Assembly: GCA_910575725.1 (NCBI GenBank)
Contig: CAJTFE010000007.1
Span: 113,732 to 177,731, forward strand
DNA length: 64,000 nt
DNA from: Clostridia bacterium
GTDB taxonomy: Bacteria > Bacillota > Clostridia > Lachnospirales > Lachnospiraceae
Direction: 5' to 3'
Position numbers and translations under genes: made by a program. Below, piece by piece: positions 36,813 through 46,775 of this stretch. The notes under the pieces are model-generated. The model was not told the origin of the DNA, searched no databases, and saw only the letters and a program-made list of their open reading frames with translations. Position 1 is the first letter of the stretch, and every line of letters starts with the position of its first letter.

Positions 36813-38300
36813 GTGGAACAATACGTACTGGAACTGAAAAAGATAACAAAAAGATATCCGGGTGTGACTGCGCTGGACCAGGTGTCGCTGGGGTTGAAAA
36901 AAGGTGAAGTACATGCCCTGATGGGAGAAAACGGAGCGGGAAAATCGACCATGATAAAAGTAATATCAGGTGCAATTACACCCGATGAGGGTGAGATTGT
37001 GGTGGAGGGAGAGAGCTATACGCATATGACACCGGCTCTTTCCAAAAAGCTTGGTATTGAAGTGATTTACCAGGAATTTAATCTGATTCCGAATCTGTCA
37101 GTGGCCGAAAATATGTTTATGGGGGAACGCGTGGGAGGAAAAATACTGGCTGATTTCGGGCAGATGGAAAGAAGAGCGGCTGAAGTATTTGAAAGGATGA
37201 AGATAGATATTAATCCGAAAACCCTGGTCCGGGATTTATCAGTGGCTTATATGCAGATGGTAGAGATTGCCAAATCCATCGTAAAAAATGTAAAGATTCT
37301 GATTATGGACGAGCCCACGGCGCCTCTTACTTCCGATGAAGTAGATATTCTGCTGGAATTGGTTGAAAAGCTGAAACAGGAGGGTGTTACGATTGTCTAT
37401 GTGTCTCACAGAATGGATGAAATTTACCGGGTTGCGGACCGTCTGTCTGTGTTCCGGGACGGAAAATGGATTTCCACAAATCCGGTTGAAGAAATATCCA
37501 GACATGATCTGGTCTGTGAAATGGTAGGCCGGGAAATTACGGAAACCTATCCGGTACGCAGAAAATGTGAAAAAGAGACGATATTAGAGGTCCGGAATCT
37601 GACGGGCAAAGGAGCAAAAAATATCAGCTTTGACTTGAAAAGGGGAGAAATTTTAGGACTGGCGGGACTGGTTGGGGCAGGCAGGACTGAGACGGCCAGA
37701 ATGATTTTTGGTGCGGATCCAATAGAATCCGGTTCGATTATTATGAAAGGGAAAGAGATTACAATAAGATCGCCCCGGGATGCTGTGCAGAACGGGATCT
37801 GCCTTGTTCCGGAAGACAGGAAGCAGCATGGCGTTATCTTAAGCCTTTCCATAAGAGATAACATCACGCTTCCGATTGTAAAAGGAATTTCAAAGCTTGG
37901 TATTGTGGATCGGAAACGGGAGGACGGAATCCTTAAGAAACAGAAAGATGATTTGAGGATAAAAACCCCCTCTTTTTCACAAAAGGCAGGAAATCTGAGC
38001 GGCGGCAATCAGCAGAAGGTTGTTCTTAGCAAATGGCTGGCCAGTGATGCAGAAGTGCTGATTTTTGATGAGCCTACAAGAGGAATTGACGTAGGCGCAA
38101 AGCAGGAAATTTATTTTCTGATGAACCGGCTGGTAGAGGCAGGGAAGGCGATTATTATGATTTCCTCCGAGATGGAAGAACTGATTGGAATGTCGGACAG
38201 AATTATTGTTCTGTATGAAGGGGAACAGAAGGGCGAGATTGAGAAAGAGCAGTTTTCCCAGGAGCTCATTATGGAACGCGCGTCGAATATTATGAAATAA
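36813..38300 (+). CDS. sugar ABC transporter ATPase (RbsA-type, two NBDs)
   Basis: 495 residues with two fused ATPase domains. The first has Walker A GENGAGKST, signature LSVAYMQMVEIAKSI and Walker B LIMDEPTAPLT; the second has the usual degenerate P-loop GLVGAGRTE, signature LSGGNQQKVVL and Walker B IFDEPTRGIDVG, as in RbsA/MglA. I chose GTG 36813 since AAGGAG is placed correctly before it and the conserved part (LELKKITKRYPG) starts there; a TTG 12 codons earlier overlaps the ribosome site. Powers import with the neighbouring permease. Confidence 0.94.
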   Translation: MEQYVLELKKITKRYPGVTALDQVSLGLKKGEVHALMGENGAGKSTMIKVISGAITPDEGEIVVEGESYTHMTPALSKKLGIEVIYQEFNLIPNLSVAENMFMGERVGGKILADFGQMERRAAEVFERMKIDINPKTLVRDLSVAYMQMVEIAKSIVKNVKILIMDEPTAPLTSDEVDILLELVEKLKQEGVTIVYVSHRMDEIYRVADRLSVFRDGKWISTNPVEEISRHDLVCEMVGREITETYPVRRKCEKETILEVRNLTGKGAKNISFDLKRGEILGLAGLVGAGRTETARMIFGADPIESGSIIMKGKEITIRSPRDAVQNGICLVPEDRKQHGVILSLSIRDNITLPIVKGISKLGIVDRKREDGILKKQKDDLRIKTPSFSQKAGNLSGGNQQKVVLSKWLASDAEVLIFDEPTRGIDVGAKQEIYFLMNRLVEAGKAIIMISSEMEELIGMSDRIIVLYEGEQKGEIEKEQFSQELIMERASNIMK

Positions 38301-38321
38301 ACCAGGAGGAAAAAATAAAAA

Positions 38322-39284
38322 ATGAATACAAAGGCTTCAAAGAAAATAAACGCAAAGGCTGTAGTCAGGGAATCTGCGGTTTTTCTGGTTCTGCTAGTGA
38401 TAATTATTATGTTTTCCTGCTTGTCTTCCCAGTTTTTCAAATTCAGTAATTTTGTAACGATCCTCCGTCAGATATCAATTCTGGCAATTGTGTCTGTGGG
38501 AATGACGGTAGTGCTTATCTCGGGCGGTATCGACTTAAGTGTGGGCTCAATTGTATCTGTAGTGAGCGTACTGACTTCCATGGCGGCAGTGAATCTGAGC
38601 CTTCCTGTGGGAGGAGCAATCATAATCGGTCTTCTAACTGGTATGCTTATGGGGCTGCTTAACGGCACGCTGATTACATCTACCGGTATGCCGCCCATGA
38701 TCGGCACTCTGGCAACTCAGATTGCGTTTCGCGGACTGGGGTTTATTGTCTGTGACGGAGCATCCATCTACCATCTGCCGGAATCCTTTAAAGTGTTTGG
38801 ACAGGGGTACGCGGGCCCGATTCCGGTTCCGGTTATTATTATGGCAGCGGTTCTTCTGATATCTGCCTTTGTTCTGGGAAAAACCTATATCGGACGTCAT
38901 TTTTATGCGGTAGGCAGCAATGCGGAGGCTTCAAGGCTGTGTGGGCTTGACACAAAAAGAATTCAGATTCTGGCATATATGGTTTGCGGATTTTTAAGTG
39001 CGGTGGGCGGTATTATTATGACCTCCCGGGTGAATTCCGGACAGCCGAAAGCGGGAGACGGCTATGAAATGGATGTTCTGACAGCCTGTGTTGTGGGCGG
39101 AATCAGTATTAACGGAGGCGAAGGAAAGGTGCGCCATATTATCGCGGGCGTGCTGATTATAGGTGTTTTATCAAACGGCCTTACGATTGTAGGGGTGAAC
39201 GAATACTGGCAGCAGGTGGCAAAAGGCATGATTCTGGCTGCCGCAGTTGCATTTGATTCCATACAGAAAAAGAAAAGAGCATAA
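38322..39284 (+). CDS. sugar ABC transporter permease (RbsC-type)
   Basis: 320 residues, hydrophobic with about eight to ten membrane segments. The family signature appears as ISGGIDLSVGSIVSVVSV and GMLMGLLNGTLI, then FYAVGSNAEASRLCG and the C-terminal GGISINGGEGKV. Partner of the ATPase 21 bases upstream and of the binding protein. AGGAGG lies 14 bases before the ATG, a little far. The ligand is unknown; the nearby SDR and hydrolase point to something more complex than ribose. Confidence 0.94.
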   Translation: MNTKASKKINAKAVVRESAVFLVLLVIIIMFSCLSSQFFKFSNFVTILRQISILAIVSVGMTVVLISGGIDLSVGSIVSVVSVLTSMAAVNLSLPVGGAIIIGLLTGMLMGLLNGTLITSTGMPPMIGTLATQIAFRGLGFIVCDGASIYHLPESFKVFGQGYAGPIPVPVIIMAAVLLISAFVLGKTYIGRHFYAVGSNAEASRLCGLDTKRIQILAYMVCGFLSAVGGIIMTSRVNSGQPKAGDGYEMDVLTACVVGGISINGGEGKVRHIIAGVLIIGVLSNGLTIVGVNEYWQQVAKGMILAAAVAFDSIQKKKRA

Positions 39285-39314
39285 TGGTATTCGCATGGCT
39301 GAGGAGATGATTCT

Positions 39315-40754
39315 ATGATTCAACACATTGAAAAGATTGAGATTACGAAGGATACACACCCATTTGCCCAGGCATATACAAAATGCAGTTTTGAAGAAAA
39401 GGGGTATATTGAAGAAGAGTTTTTTATCCATGGACTGGCTGATGTCTATGGGTGGAAGGATGGGAAGAAGGTGACTGTGCTTCCAAAGAATCCATATGTA
39501 AATCGTATTCTTGTCCGCAGACCCCGGATAAAAGAACGCTTTAGCGGCAATGTGGTGGTTGAGATATTGAACTCTACCAGCTTCATTGATTTTGACAGAT
39601 GCTGGGCGCTGACCTGGCGGCATATGATGCAAAACGGAGATATATATATTGGTATTACAAGCAAACCCAATGTGATACCGGCGCTGCTGAAATTTGATTA
39701 TCAGCGTTACAAGGCGTTGAGCTGGAAAAATCCGGTGGAGAATCCGCAATATGCGCTTGCGGAAAAAGATCTGGGGAATATGGAGGGAGCCTCTTCTATA
39801 GACACAGAAGACGGATTGTTCTGGGATATGCTGACGGATTTGGCTGTGCTGCTCAGGAACCCGGAAAATGAATTGCTTGGAAATTATGCTCCATATTATC
39901 AGTACCTTGCTGGCTGGTCACAGTCTGGCGCTTATATGATTCGTTTTGTGAATGATTTCGCCTATGAGAGGCAGTTGGAACAACCTTATTTTGACGGTTA
40001 CTTTTCGGCAGGAAGCGCAAGTACCTGTCTTCCGGATTTAAACCAGGGGTATGGCCGGACAGCACAAAAGGCGCCGCGGAGACTGAAGATGGTGAGAGAA
40101 CCTTTTATGGAAGTACATACAGAGAGCGAAAATGCGTTGTGGGGAAATACAGAAGCAAGGGGGAAGACATGTTTTTCTGAGAATATGAATTACTGTATCT
40201 ATGATATTCCGGGAGCTACACATGATGCGAAGTCAACAATGACAGATTACTACCGGAACGATACGGATGTATTTGCTGCCGGGATTGTTCCTGTATATCC
40301 GGGAAAAGAAATCCTTCCGAATGATTTTCCGTATGAGACGGTGTTTCATACGGCGCTTCATCTGCTGTACGAGTGGGTAAGAGAAGGAAAACAGCCGTTT
40401 GAAGCAGAACCGATACAGACAGATACGGAATTGAGAAATGTAACCGATGAAACAGGGAATGCAGTGGGCGGACTGCGGCTGCCTTTTGTAGAAGTACCCT
40501 TATGCATATACCATCCGGTCAGTACTCCCATGAAGCCGGATTATGCATTTGCCTGTACCTTGTTTGGATATGTGGAGCTTTATACAAAGGAGAGGGCCCT
40601 TAAGCTGTATGGTTCAAAAGAGGGTTATTTAAACAGGTTTTCAGCCTGCCTTGGAAATTGCATCCGTGACGGGAGGATTCTTCCGGAGGATGAACAGATT
40701 TGCATGAATTATGCGAAAAGGAAGGCGGAGGAGGTTTTCGGTCAGAGGAAATAA
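39315..40754 (+). CDS. alpha/beta-hydrolase-domain protein (Abhydrolase_10-like)
   Basis: 479 residues, cytoplasmic (no signal peptide). The nucleophile elbow is GWSQSG at 200-205, making Ser202 the likely catalytic residue, and the preceding part (FSGNVVVEILNSTS, DRCWALTWRHMMQNGD, YIGITSKPN) matches the layout of the alpha/beta hydrolase domain family found in Actinobacteria and Clostridia. A late Asp/His pair cannot be fixed with certainty; candidates are near HPVSTP. Probably cleaves an ester or lactone of the imported compound (inference from the cluster). Begins 30 bases after the permease; a terminator follows. Confidence 0.78.
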   Translation: MIQHIEKIEITKDTHPFAQAYTKCSFEEKGYIEEEFFIHGLADVYGWKDGKKVTVLPKNPYVNRILVRRPRIKERFSGNVVVEILNSTSFIDFDRCWALTWRHMMQNGDIYIGITSKPNVIPALLKFDYQRYKALSWKNPVENPQYALAEKDLGNMEGASSIDTEDGLFWDMLTDLAVLLRNPENELLGNYAPYYQYLAGWSQSGAYMIRFVNDFAYERQLEQPYFDGYFSAGSASTCLPDLNQGYGRTAQKAPRRLKMVREPFMEVHTESENALWGNTEARGKTCFSENMNYCIYDIPGATHDAKSTMTDYYRNDTDVFAAGIVPVYPGKEILPNDFPYETVFHTALHLLYEWVREGKQPFEAEPIQTDTELRNVTDETGNAVGGLRLPFVEVPLCIYHPVSTPMKPDYAFACTLFGYVELYTKERALKLYGSKEGYLNRFSACLGNCIRDGRILPEDEQICMNYAKRKAEEVFGQRK

Positions 40755-40756
40755 TA

Positions 40757-40801
40757 AATACCCCACAGCTTGCTGCACTGTCAGCTTGTTGTGGGGTATT
40801 T
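40757..40801 (+). terminator. terminator of the SDR/ABC/hydrolase cluster
   Basis: AATACCCCACA pairs with TGTGGGGTATT; the U-tract is short. Confidence 0.75.
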
Positions 40802-40857
40802 GATTACAGAAAGAGTACAGAAAGATCAATTTTTTCTTTTAAATAAGGCAAAAAGGT

Positions 40858-40870
40858 GGTATACTATACC
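40858..40870 (+). promoter_or_regulatory. palindrome over the -10 of the M16 peptidase gene
   Basis: GGTATACTATACC is a 13-bp palindrome and contains TATACT, a likely -10. The -35 is weak (TTTAAA 16 bases upstream). The overlap could be chance or an operator. Confidence 0.4.
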
Positions 40871-40940
40871 AAATATTATAAGGAGCGCATCGTTGCGGTG
40901 CCTCTGTAGTGTATGAAAGTAAAAAGCCAGGAGTATAAAA

Positions 40941-43862
40941 ATGACAATAGAACAATTAGAAGCCTACCAACTGATAGAAAAAAGAGCAATTAATGAGCTG
41001 AAATCCACCGGTTACTATTTGAAGCACAAAAAGACAGGCGCAAAGGTCTGTCTCCTTTCCAACGAGGACAATAATAAGGTCTTCTACATCGGTTTTCGGA
41101 CACCGGCGCCGGACGACACCGGCGTGCCTCACATTCTGGAACACTCGGTTCTGTGCGGTTCCAAGGAATTCCCGGTTAAAGATCCCTTTGTGGAGCTGGC
41201 AAAGGGTTCTCTGAATACCTTTTTAAATGCCATGACCTACCCGGATAAGACGGTCTATCCCGTGGCAAGCTGCAATGAACGGGATTTCCAGAATCTGATC
41301 CACGTATATATGGACGCGGTTTTTTACCCCAATATCTACGAAAAGGAGGAGATCTTCCGACAGGAGGGCTGGCATTATGAGCTGGAATCCGAGGACGCTC
41401 CCTTGACCTTGAACGGCGTGGTGTACAACGAGATGAAGGGTGCGTTTTCCTCCCCGGAGGGCGTACTGGAGCGTGAGATTCTGAATTCCCTGTACCCGGA
41501 CACCACCTATGCCAATGAATCCGGCGGCGATCCGGAGGCTATTCCCACCCTTAAGTACAGCGAATTTCTGGATTTCCACAGCCGGTACTATCATCCGTCC
41601 AACAGCTACATTTACCTCTACGGTGACTGTGACATGGCGGAAAAGCTCGACTGGCTTGACAAAAACTATCTGAGCAGATATGATTGTCTCCCCGTGGATT
41701 CCGAAGTGCGTACTCAGAAGCCCTTTACAGAGACACGGGAGGTAGTAAGGGAGTATTCCGTCTCTGCAGAGGAGGGAACCGAGGACAAAACCTACCTTTC
41801 TTATAATAAATCCGTGGGCGATACCATGGACAAAAAACTCTACCTTGCTATGCAGGTGCTGGAGTATGTGCTCCTCTCCATGCCGGGAGCGCCCTTGAAG
41901 CAGGCTCTTTTAGACGCCGGAATCGGCAGGGACATTATGAGCTCCTATGATAATGGGGTGAAGCAGCCTATTTTCTCTATCATAGCAAAGGAAGCCAATG
42001 AGGAGCAGAAGGGTGCTTTTGTGGAAGTGATTGAGAATACCCTCCGCAGTCTGCTGGAAAAAGGGCTGGATGAGAAGGCTCTCAGGGCAGGAATCAACTA
42101 TTTTGAATTCCGTTACCGGGAGGCAGATTTCGGCAGTTATCCGGCCGGGCTGATGTATGGTCTTCAGGCCTTTGACAGCTGGCTCTACGATGAAAACAGT
42201 GTATTTCTTCATCTGGAGGCGGTGGAGACCTTTGCCTTTCTGAAGGAGCAGGCGGATAAGGGATATTTTGAGGGACTGATACGGACGTACCTGCTTGACA
42301 ATCCCCATGCCTCTATTGTTATCATACGGCCCGAAAAGGGGCTGACAGCCCGGCAGGACGAGGAGCTTCAGAAGCGGCTCCGGGAATATAAGGATGGTCT
42401 TGACAAAAATCAGATTGCGGAACTGATTGCATTTACCAGACACTTGAAGGAGTATCAGAGCGAGCCTTCCTCCCAGGAGGACCTGGAGAAAATTCCGCTT
42501 CTGGAGCGTGAGGATATCGGGAAGAAAGCCCTTTCTTTCCAGAACGAGGTTTACTCACTGGGAGATGTACAGGTGGTGCACCACGATCTGTATACCAACG
42601 GAATCGGTTATGTGAATCTGATGTTCCGGGCCAATGAGATTCCGAGGAAGCTGGTGCCCTGTCTGGGGCTTTTAAAGGCAGTTCTTGGAAATGTGGACAC
42701 GGAGCATTATACCTACGGTGAATTTGCCACGGAGCTGAACCTTCATACAGGGGGGATTTCCTGTGGGGTCAATTCCTACGAGAGCCTTAAGGAGCCGGGA
42801 ACCTATACGGCCATGTTTGAAGTGCGCTGTAAGGCGCTCTATGAAGAGCTTCCCAGGGCATTTTCCATGATAGAGGAGATGCTGCTGACCTCGAAGCTTT
42901 GGGACCGGAAGCGGCTTACGGAGGTCTCGGCGGAGACAAGATCAAGGCTGCAGATGGTATTTACCACGGCAGGCCATTCCATGGCAGCTCTGCGCGCTAT
43001 GTCTTATTTTTCGGAGAGCTCCTGTTTTGCGGACGAGACGGGCGGCGTGGCTTTCTATGAGTTTATGGAGAGGGTGCAGGAGAAGCTCTCTGAAGACTGG
43101 GAGCAGATTGCCGGCGGCCTTTCGGAACTGGCCCGCTGCCTGTTCCGGAAGGAGAATCTGACAGTCAGCTACACGGCGGAGAAAAAGAGCCTGGAGGATT
43201 TAAAGAAACAGGTGGGGGCTCTTCTTACAAAGCTTTACCGTGAGCCGGTGGAGAAGGAGCATTGGAGCCTGAAGGCAGCCCGGACAAACGAAGGCTTAAA
43301 GACCTCTTCCCAGATCCAGTATGTGGCAAGGGCCGGAAGCTTCGGGGAGGCCGGACTTCCCTATACAGGGGCCTTGTCCGTGCTGCGGACCATTATGAGT
43401 TACGATTATCTCTGGAATAATGTCCGGGTGAAGGGCGGCGCTTACGGCTGCATGAACAATTATACCCGGACTGGAGCGGGGTATATGATGTCTTATCGCG
43501 ATCCCAATCTGGATAAGACCAATCAGATTTTTGAGGAAAGCGCAGATTATGTGGAGCAGTTTGAGGTATCGGAGCGTGATATGACAAAATATATCATCGG
43601 CACGGTCAGCAATCTGGATACGCCTTTGAATCCCAACGCAAAGGGAGCACGATCCATGAGCGCCTGGCTGCAGGGACTAAAAGAGGAGACCGTACAGCGC
43701 GAAAGAGATCAGGTGCTTACCTGTGAAAGTAAGGACATCCGAGCCCTTGCGCCTTATCTGAAAGCAGTGCTGTCGCAGAATCATCTCTGCGTGATTGGAA
43801 ATGAAGCGAAGCTGGAGGAGCAGAAGACTCTGTTCGGGACGGTGCGGAATCTGTTCCACTAG
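40941..43862 (+). CDS. M16C zinc peptidase (presequence-protease-like)
   Basis: 973 residues, the size of the PreP/Cym1/FalC class of insulinase-like proteases that clear short peptides. The inverted zinc motif HxxEH is HILEH at 64-68 (VPHILEHSVLCGS), with a downstream glutamate in GVVYNEMKGAFSSPEG as third ligand. The M16C-associated domain and a second, inactive M16 half (VKGGAYGCMNNY near the C-terminus) follow. No signal peptide, so it works inside the cell. AGGAG precedes ATG 40941. Single gene with its own promoter region. Confidence 0.93.
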   Translation: MTIEQLEAYQLIEKRAINELKSTGYYLKHKKTGAKVCLLSNEDNNKVFYIGFRTPAPDDTGVPHILEHSVLCGSKEFPVKDPFVELAKGSLNTFLNAMTYPDKTVYPVASCNERDFQNLIHVYMDAVFYPNIYEKEEIFRQEGWHYELESEDAPLTLNGVVYNEMKGAFSSPEGVLEREILNSLYPDTTYANESGGDPEAIPTLKYSEFLDFHSRYYHPSNSYIYLYGDCDMAEKLDWLDKNYLSRYDCLPVDSEVRTQKPFTETREVVREYSVSAEEGTEDKTYLSYNKSVGDTMDKKLYLAMQVLEYVLLSMPGAPLKQALLDAGIGRDIMSSYDNGVKQPIFSIIAKEANEEQKGAFVEVIENTLRSLLEKGLDEKALRAGINYFEFRYREADFGSYPAGLMYGLQAFDSWLYDENSVFLHLEAVETFAFLKEQADKGYFEGLIRTYLLDNPHASIVIIRPEKGLTARQDEELQKRLREYKDGLDKNQIAELIAFTRHLKEYQSEPSSQEDLEKIPLLEREDIGKKALSFQNEVYSLGDVQVVHHDLYTNGIGYVNLMFRANEIPRKLVPCLGLLKAVLGNVDTEHYTYGEFATELNLHTGGISCGVNSYESLKEPGTYTAMFEVRCKALYEELPRAFSMIEEMLLTSKLWDRKRLTEVSAETRSRLQMVFTTAGHSMAALRAMSYFSESSCFADETGGVAFYEFMERVQEKLSEDWEQIAGGLSELARCLFRKENLTVSYTAEKKSLEDLKKQVGALLTKLYREPVEKEHWSLKAARTNEGLKTSSQIQYVARAGSFGEAGLPYTGALSVLRTIMSYDYLWNNVRVKGGAYGCMNNYTRTGAGYMMSYRDPNLDKTNQIFEESADYVEQFEVSERDMTKYIIGTVSNLDTPLNPNAKGARSMSAWLQGLKEETVQRERDQVLTCESKDIRALAPYLKAVLSQNHLCVIGNEAKLEEQKTLFGTVRNLFH

Positions 43863-44005
43863 TGTACTGACTGCCTGTTTTACCGGCAGGCGCAGCAAAT
43901 GCCTCTATGGGCCGGATACATGCTTTCGGCCCTGGTAGGATAGATAATGAGAGGGGCTGTCTTATTCTGCGCAGTTCCCTGAAGGACAAAGGAGGGAGTT
44001 TGTAA

Positions 44006-45559
44006 ATGGATACTTTACAACTGATACTGTCAATTCTGCCGCCGATTATTGCAATCGGCCTGGCGCTGATTACGAAGGAGGTTATTTCCTCCCTGCTCGT
44101 CGGAATTCTGGCCGGAACACTGATTTACAGCCAGGGCAATGTGGTGGGCATGGTGACCTCGGCCTTTGGGCTGATGGGAAGCAAGATCGGCGACAATGTG
44201 AACATTTTGATTTTCCTGGGGCTTCTGGGAGCACTGGTAGTCATTGTGACCCGTGCCGGAGGCTCTGCAGCCTATGGAGAGTGGGCTTCCAGAAAGCTGA
44301 CAACAAGAAGAGGCGCCGCCCTTGCAACAAGCGCCCTGGGCTGCCTGATTTTTATTGACGACTATTTTAACTGCCTGTCTGTAGGAACGGTAATGCGTCC
44401 CGTGACGGATAAGCACCGCATCTCCCGGGCAAAGCTGGCCTATCTTCTGGACGCCACTGCCGCGCCTATCTGCATCATAGCTCCGGTGTCAAGCTGGGGC
44501 GCTTCCGTGGCCTCCTATATGTCAGACGCTACGGGAATGAACGGAATGACCACCTTTGTAAAGACCATTCCCTATAATTTTTACGCTATTTTAACAATCA
44601 TAATGATTCTGGTTGTGTGTCTGACGAAGATCAATTACGGCCCCATGGCGAAATTTGAGAAAAACGCCATTGAAAAAGGCGATCTCTTTACCCACACGGA
44701 AAATGTAGTGACGGATGATTTCGGCGGCGGCAGCAAAAAGGCTCTGAAGGGAAAAGTGTATGACTTGGTAATTCCCATTCTTGCGCTGATTGTATGTACG
44801 GTGCTTGCCATGGTTTATACCGGAGGCGGCTTCTCGGGAACGCCCTTCTTGTCCTCCTTCGGCGAGTGCGATTCCTCCTTCTCCCTGGTGCTTGGAAGCT
44901 TCCTGGGACTGGTAGTAACCTTTATCCTCTATATTCCCCGTAAGGTTTTAAGCTTTGTGGATTTTATGGGCGGCATAACCGAGGGAATCAAATCCATGGT
45001 TCCGGCCTTTACCATTCTGATTCTGGCATGGACCATCGGCGGCGTGTGCAGCTCCGATTATCTGAACACGGGCGAGCTGGTAGGAAACGCTATTTCCAAT
45101 TCTTCATTCCCCGTATTCCTGCTTCCGGCGGTAATTCTGATTGTAGCTGCATTCCTAGGATTTTCAACAGGAACCTCCTGGGGAACGATGGCTATCCTGA
45201 TTCCCATCGGAGCAGCCATTGCAGGCACGCCTCAGACACAGCATCTGCTGCTGCCCATTTTCGGCTGTACGCTGGGCGGAGCCGTTTACGGAGACCATGT
45301 ATCACCCATTTCCGACACCACGATACTCTCTTCAACAGGAGCCGGCTGCAACCATCTGGATCACGTATCCTCCCAGATGTACTATGCGTCAACCGTATTG
45401 GTATGCTGTTTCGCGGGTCATATACTGATGGGGCTCATGGGCGGAAGCCTGGTGGTGCCTCTGATTGTATCCGTTGCACTGCTGCTGTCTATTCTGTACA
45501 TACTGAACCGGATGCAGAGTAAGAAAGAAAATATTGATTATTCCCAAGTGAAGTTTTAA
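44006..45559 (+). CDS. nhaC: NhaC-family Na+/H+ antiporter
   Basis: 517-residue membrane transporter, about 11-13 hydrophobic segments. The family block GDHVSPISDTTILSSTGAG followed by NHLDHV near residue 430 and FIDDYFNCLSVGTVMRP earlier are typical. Exchanges Na+ (or an organic amine/acid in some members) for protons to keep pH and sodium in balance; the exact substrate cannot be told. AAAGGAGGG before the ATG. 143 bases after the peptidase, with small stem-loops between. Confidence 0.88.
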   Translation: MDTLQLILSILPPIIAIGLALITKEVISSLLVGILAGTLIYSQGNVVGMVTSAFGLMGSKIGDNVNILIFLGLLGALVVIVTRAGGSAAYGEWASRKLTTRRGAALATSALGCLIFIDDYFNCLSVGTVMRPVTDKHRISRAKLAYLLDATAAPICIIAPVSSWGASVASYMSDATGMNGMTTFVKTIPYNFYAILTIIMILVVCLTKINYGPMAKFEKNAIEKGDLFTHTENVVTDDFGGGSKKALKGKVYDLVIPILALIVCTVLAMVYTGGGFSGTPFLSSFGECDSSFSLVLGSFLGLVVTFILYIPRKVLSFVDFMGGITEGIKSMVPAFTILILAWTIGGVCSSDYLNTGELVGNAISNSSFPVFLLPAVILIVAAFLGFSTGTSWGTMAILIPIGAAIAGTPQTQHLLLPIFGCTLGGAVYGDHVSPISDTTILSSTGAGCNHLDHVSSQMYYASTVLVCCFAGHILMGLMGGSLVVPLIVSVALLLSILYILNRMQSKKENIDYSQVKF

Positions 45560-45586
45560 AATAAGAAAAGAACCATAAGAAAAAGC

Positions 45587-45632
45587 GGTTACCGCTTGCC
45601 AGACAACTGACGGGCGGTAACCATTGTACTTT
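45587..45632 (+). terminator. probable terminator of the antiporter gene
   Basis: GGTTACCGC pairs with GCGGTAACC; the following T-tract is weak (ATTGTACTTTT). Confidence 0.55.
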
Positions 45633-45662
45633 TAGGGAACTTAAAATAGGAGCACAATTTAT

Positions 45663-46574
45663 ATGAAGGCAGATAATAAGTCCGGCTTTGTCACTTTGAT
45701 TGGCAGGCCAAACGTGGGAAAATCAACACTGATGAACCAGTTAATCGGCCAGAAAATCGCCATTACCTCCCACAAGCCACAAACAACCCGGAACCGGATA
45801 CAGACCGTGTACACCAGCCAGGAGGGGCAGATCGTCTTTGTAGACACCCCCGGCATTCACAAGGCAAAAAACAAGCTGGGAGAATACATGGTCAGCGTAG
45901 CAGAGCGCACACTCCGGGAGGTAGATGTCATACTCTGGCTGGTGGAGCCCTCAGACTTCGTCGGTCCCGGCGACCGGCATATCGCAGAACGGCTGAAAAA
46001 AGTGAACACACCGGTGATCCTTGTCATTAACAAAACAGATACGGTAAAAAAGGAAGAGCTTCTGCCTTTTATCGACACTTATCGGAAGATACACGATTTT
46101 GACGAAATCGTGCCGGTATCCGCCCTCAAAGGCGACAACACAGAAGTTCTGATACAGCAGATCTTCAAATACCTGCCCTACGGCCCCAGCTTTTTTGACG
46201 AGGACACCGTAACAGATCAGCCCATGCGCCAGATAGCAGCCGAGCTCATCCGTGAAAAAGCCCTCCGCTGTCTGGACGAAGAGATTCCCCACGGAATCGC
46301 CGTATCCATCGAGAGCATGAAAACCCGATCCGGCGGAAAGGTAACAGACATAGAAGCTGTCATCATCTGTGAAAAAGACAGCCACAAGGGCATCATCATC
46401 GGAAAGCAGGGAGCCATGCTGAAAAAGATAGGAAGCGCAGCCCGCTATGAGATCGAGCAGCAGCTGGAGCACAAAGTAAACCTGCAGCTCTGGGTAAAAG
46501 TAAAAAAAGACTGGCGCGACAGCGATTATCTCATCAAAAATTTCGGCTACAACAAAAATGACATAGAAATATAA
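45663..46574 (+). CDS. era: Era GTPase
   Basis: Ribosome-associated GTPase for 30S maturation, 303 residues. G1 GRPNVGKST (15-23), G3 VDTPGIH, G4 NKTD, and a C-terminal KH RNA-binding domain with IIIGKQGAMLKKIGSAAR. ATG 45663 follows TAGGAG. The leader ends in GGGAACTTAAAATAGGAG, similar to other leaders in the window. It starts the era-yqzL-recO run found in many Firmicutes. The coding strand is rich in A and C at third positions, like the end of the amidase gene. Confidence 0.97.
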   Translation: MKADNKSGFVTLIGRPNVGKSTLMNQLIGQKIAITSHKPQTTRNRIQTVYTSQEGQIVFVDTPGIHKAKNKLGEYMVSVAERTLREVDVILWLVEPSDFVGPGDRHIAERLKKVNTPVILVINKTDTVKKEELLPFIDTYRKIHDFDEIVPVSALKGDNTEVLIQQIFKYLPYGPSFFDEDTVTDQPMRQIAAELIREKALRCLDEEIPHGIAVSIESMKTRSGGKVTDIEAVIICEKDSHKGIIIGKQGAMLKKIGSAARYEIEQQLEHKVNLQLWVKVKKDWRDSDYLIKNFGYNKNDIEI

Positions 46575-46775
46575 CTATCACAAAGCGCTTAAGCCGCGGC
46601 CAAAAGCTCTGCATGACTTCCTGTCAAGGCATTTCAGAAAAAAAGATCTGGTATTTTTTTAACAGGATAAGAAAGCCTCTCATGGGGATTCTATTTGTAT
46701 ACCGAAAAACCACATAACAAATATCCGCTTTCGAGTGGGTAACGTATACTTAGAACTAGAACAGGGGCGATAAAA

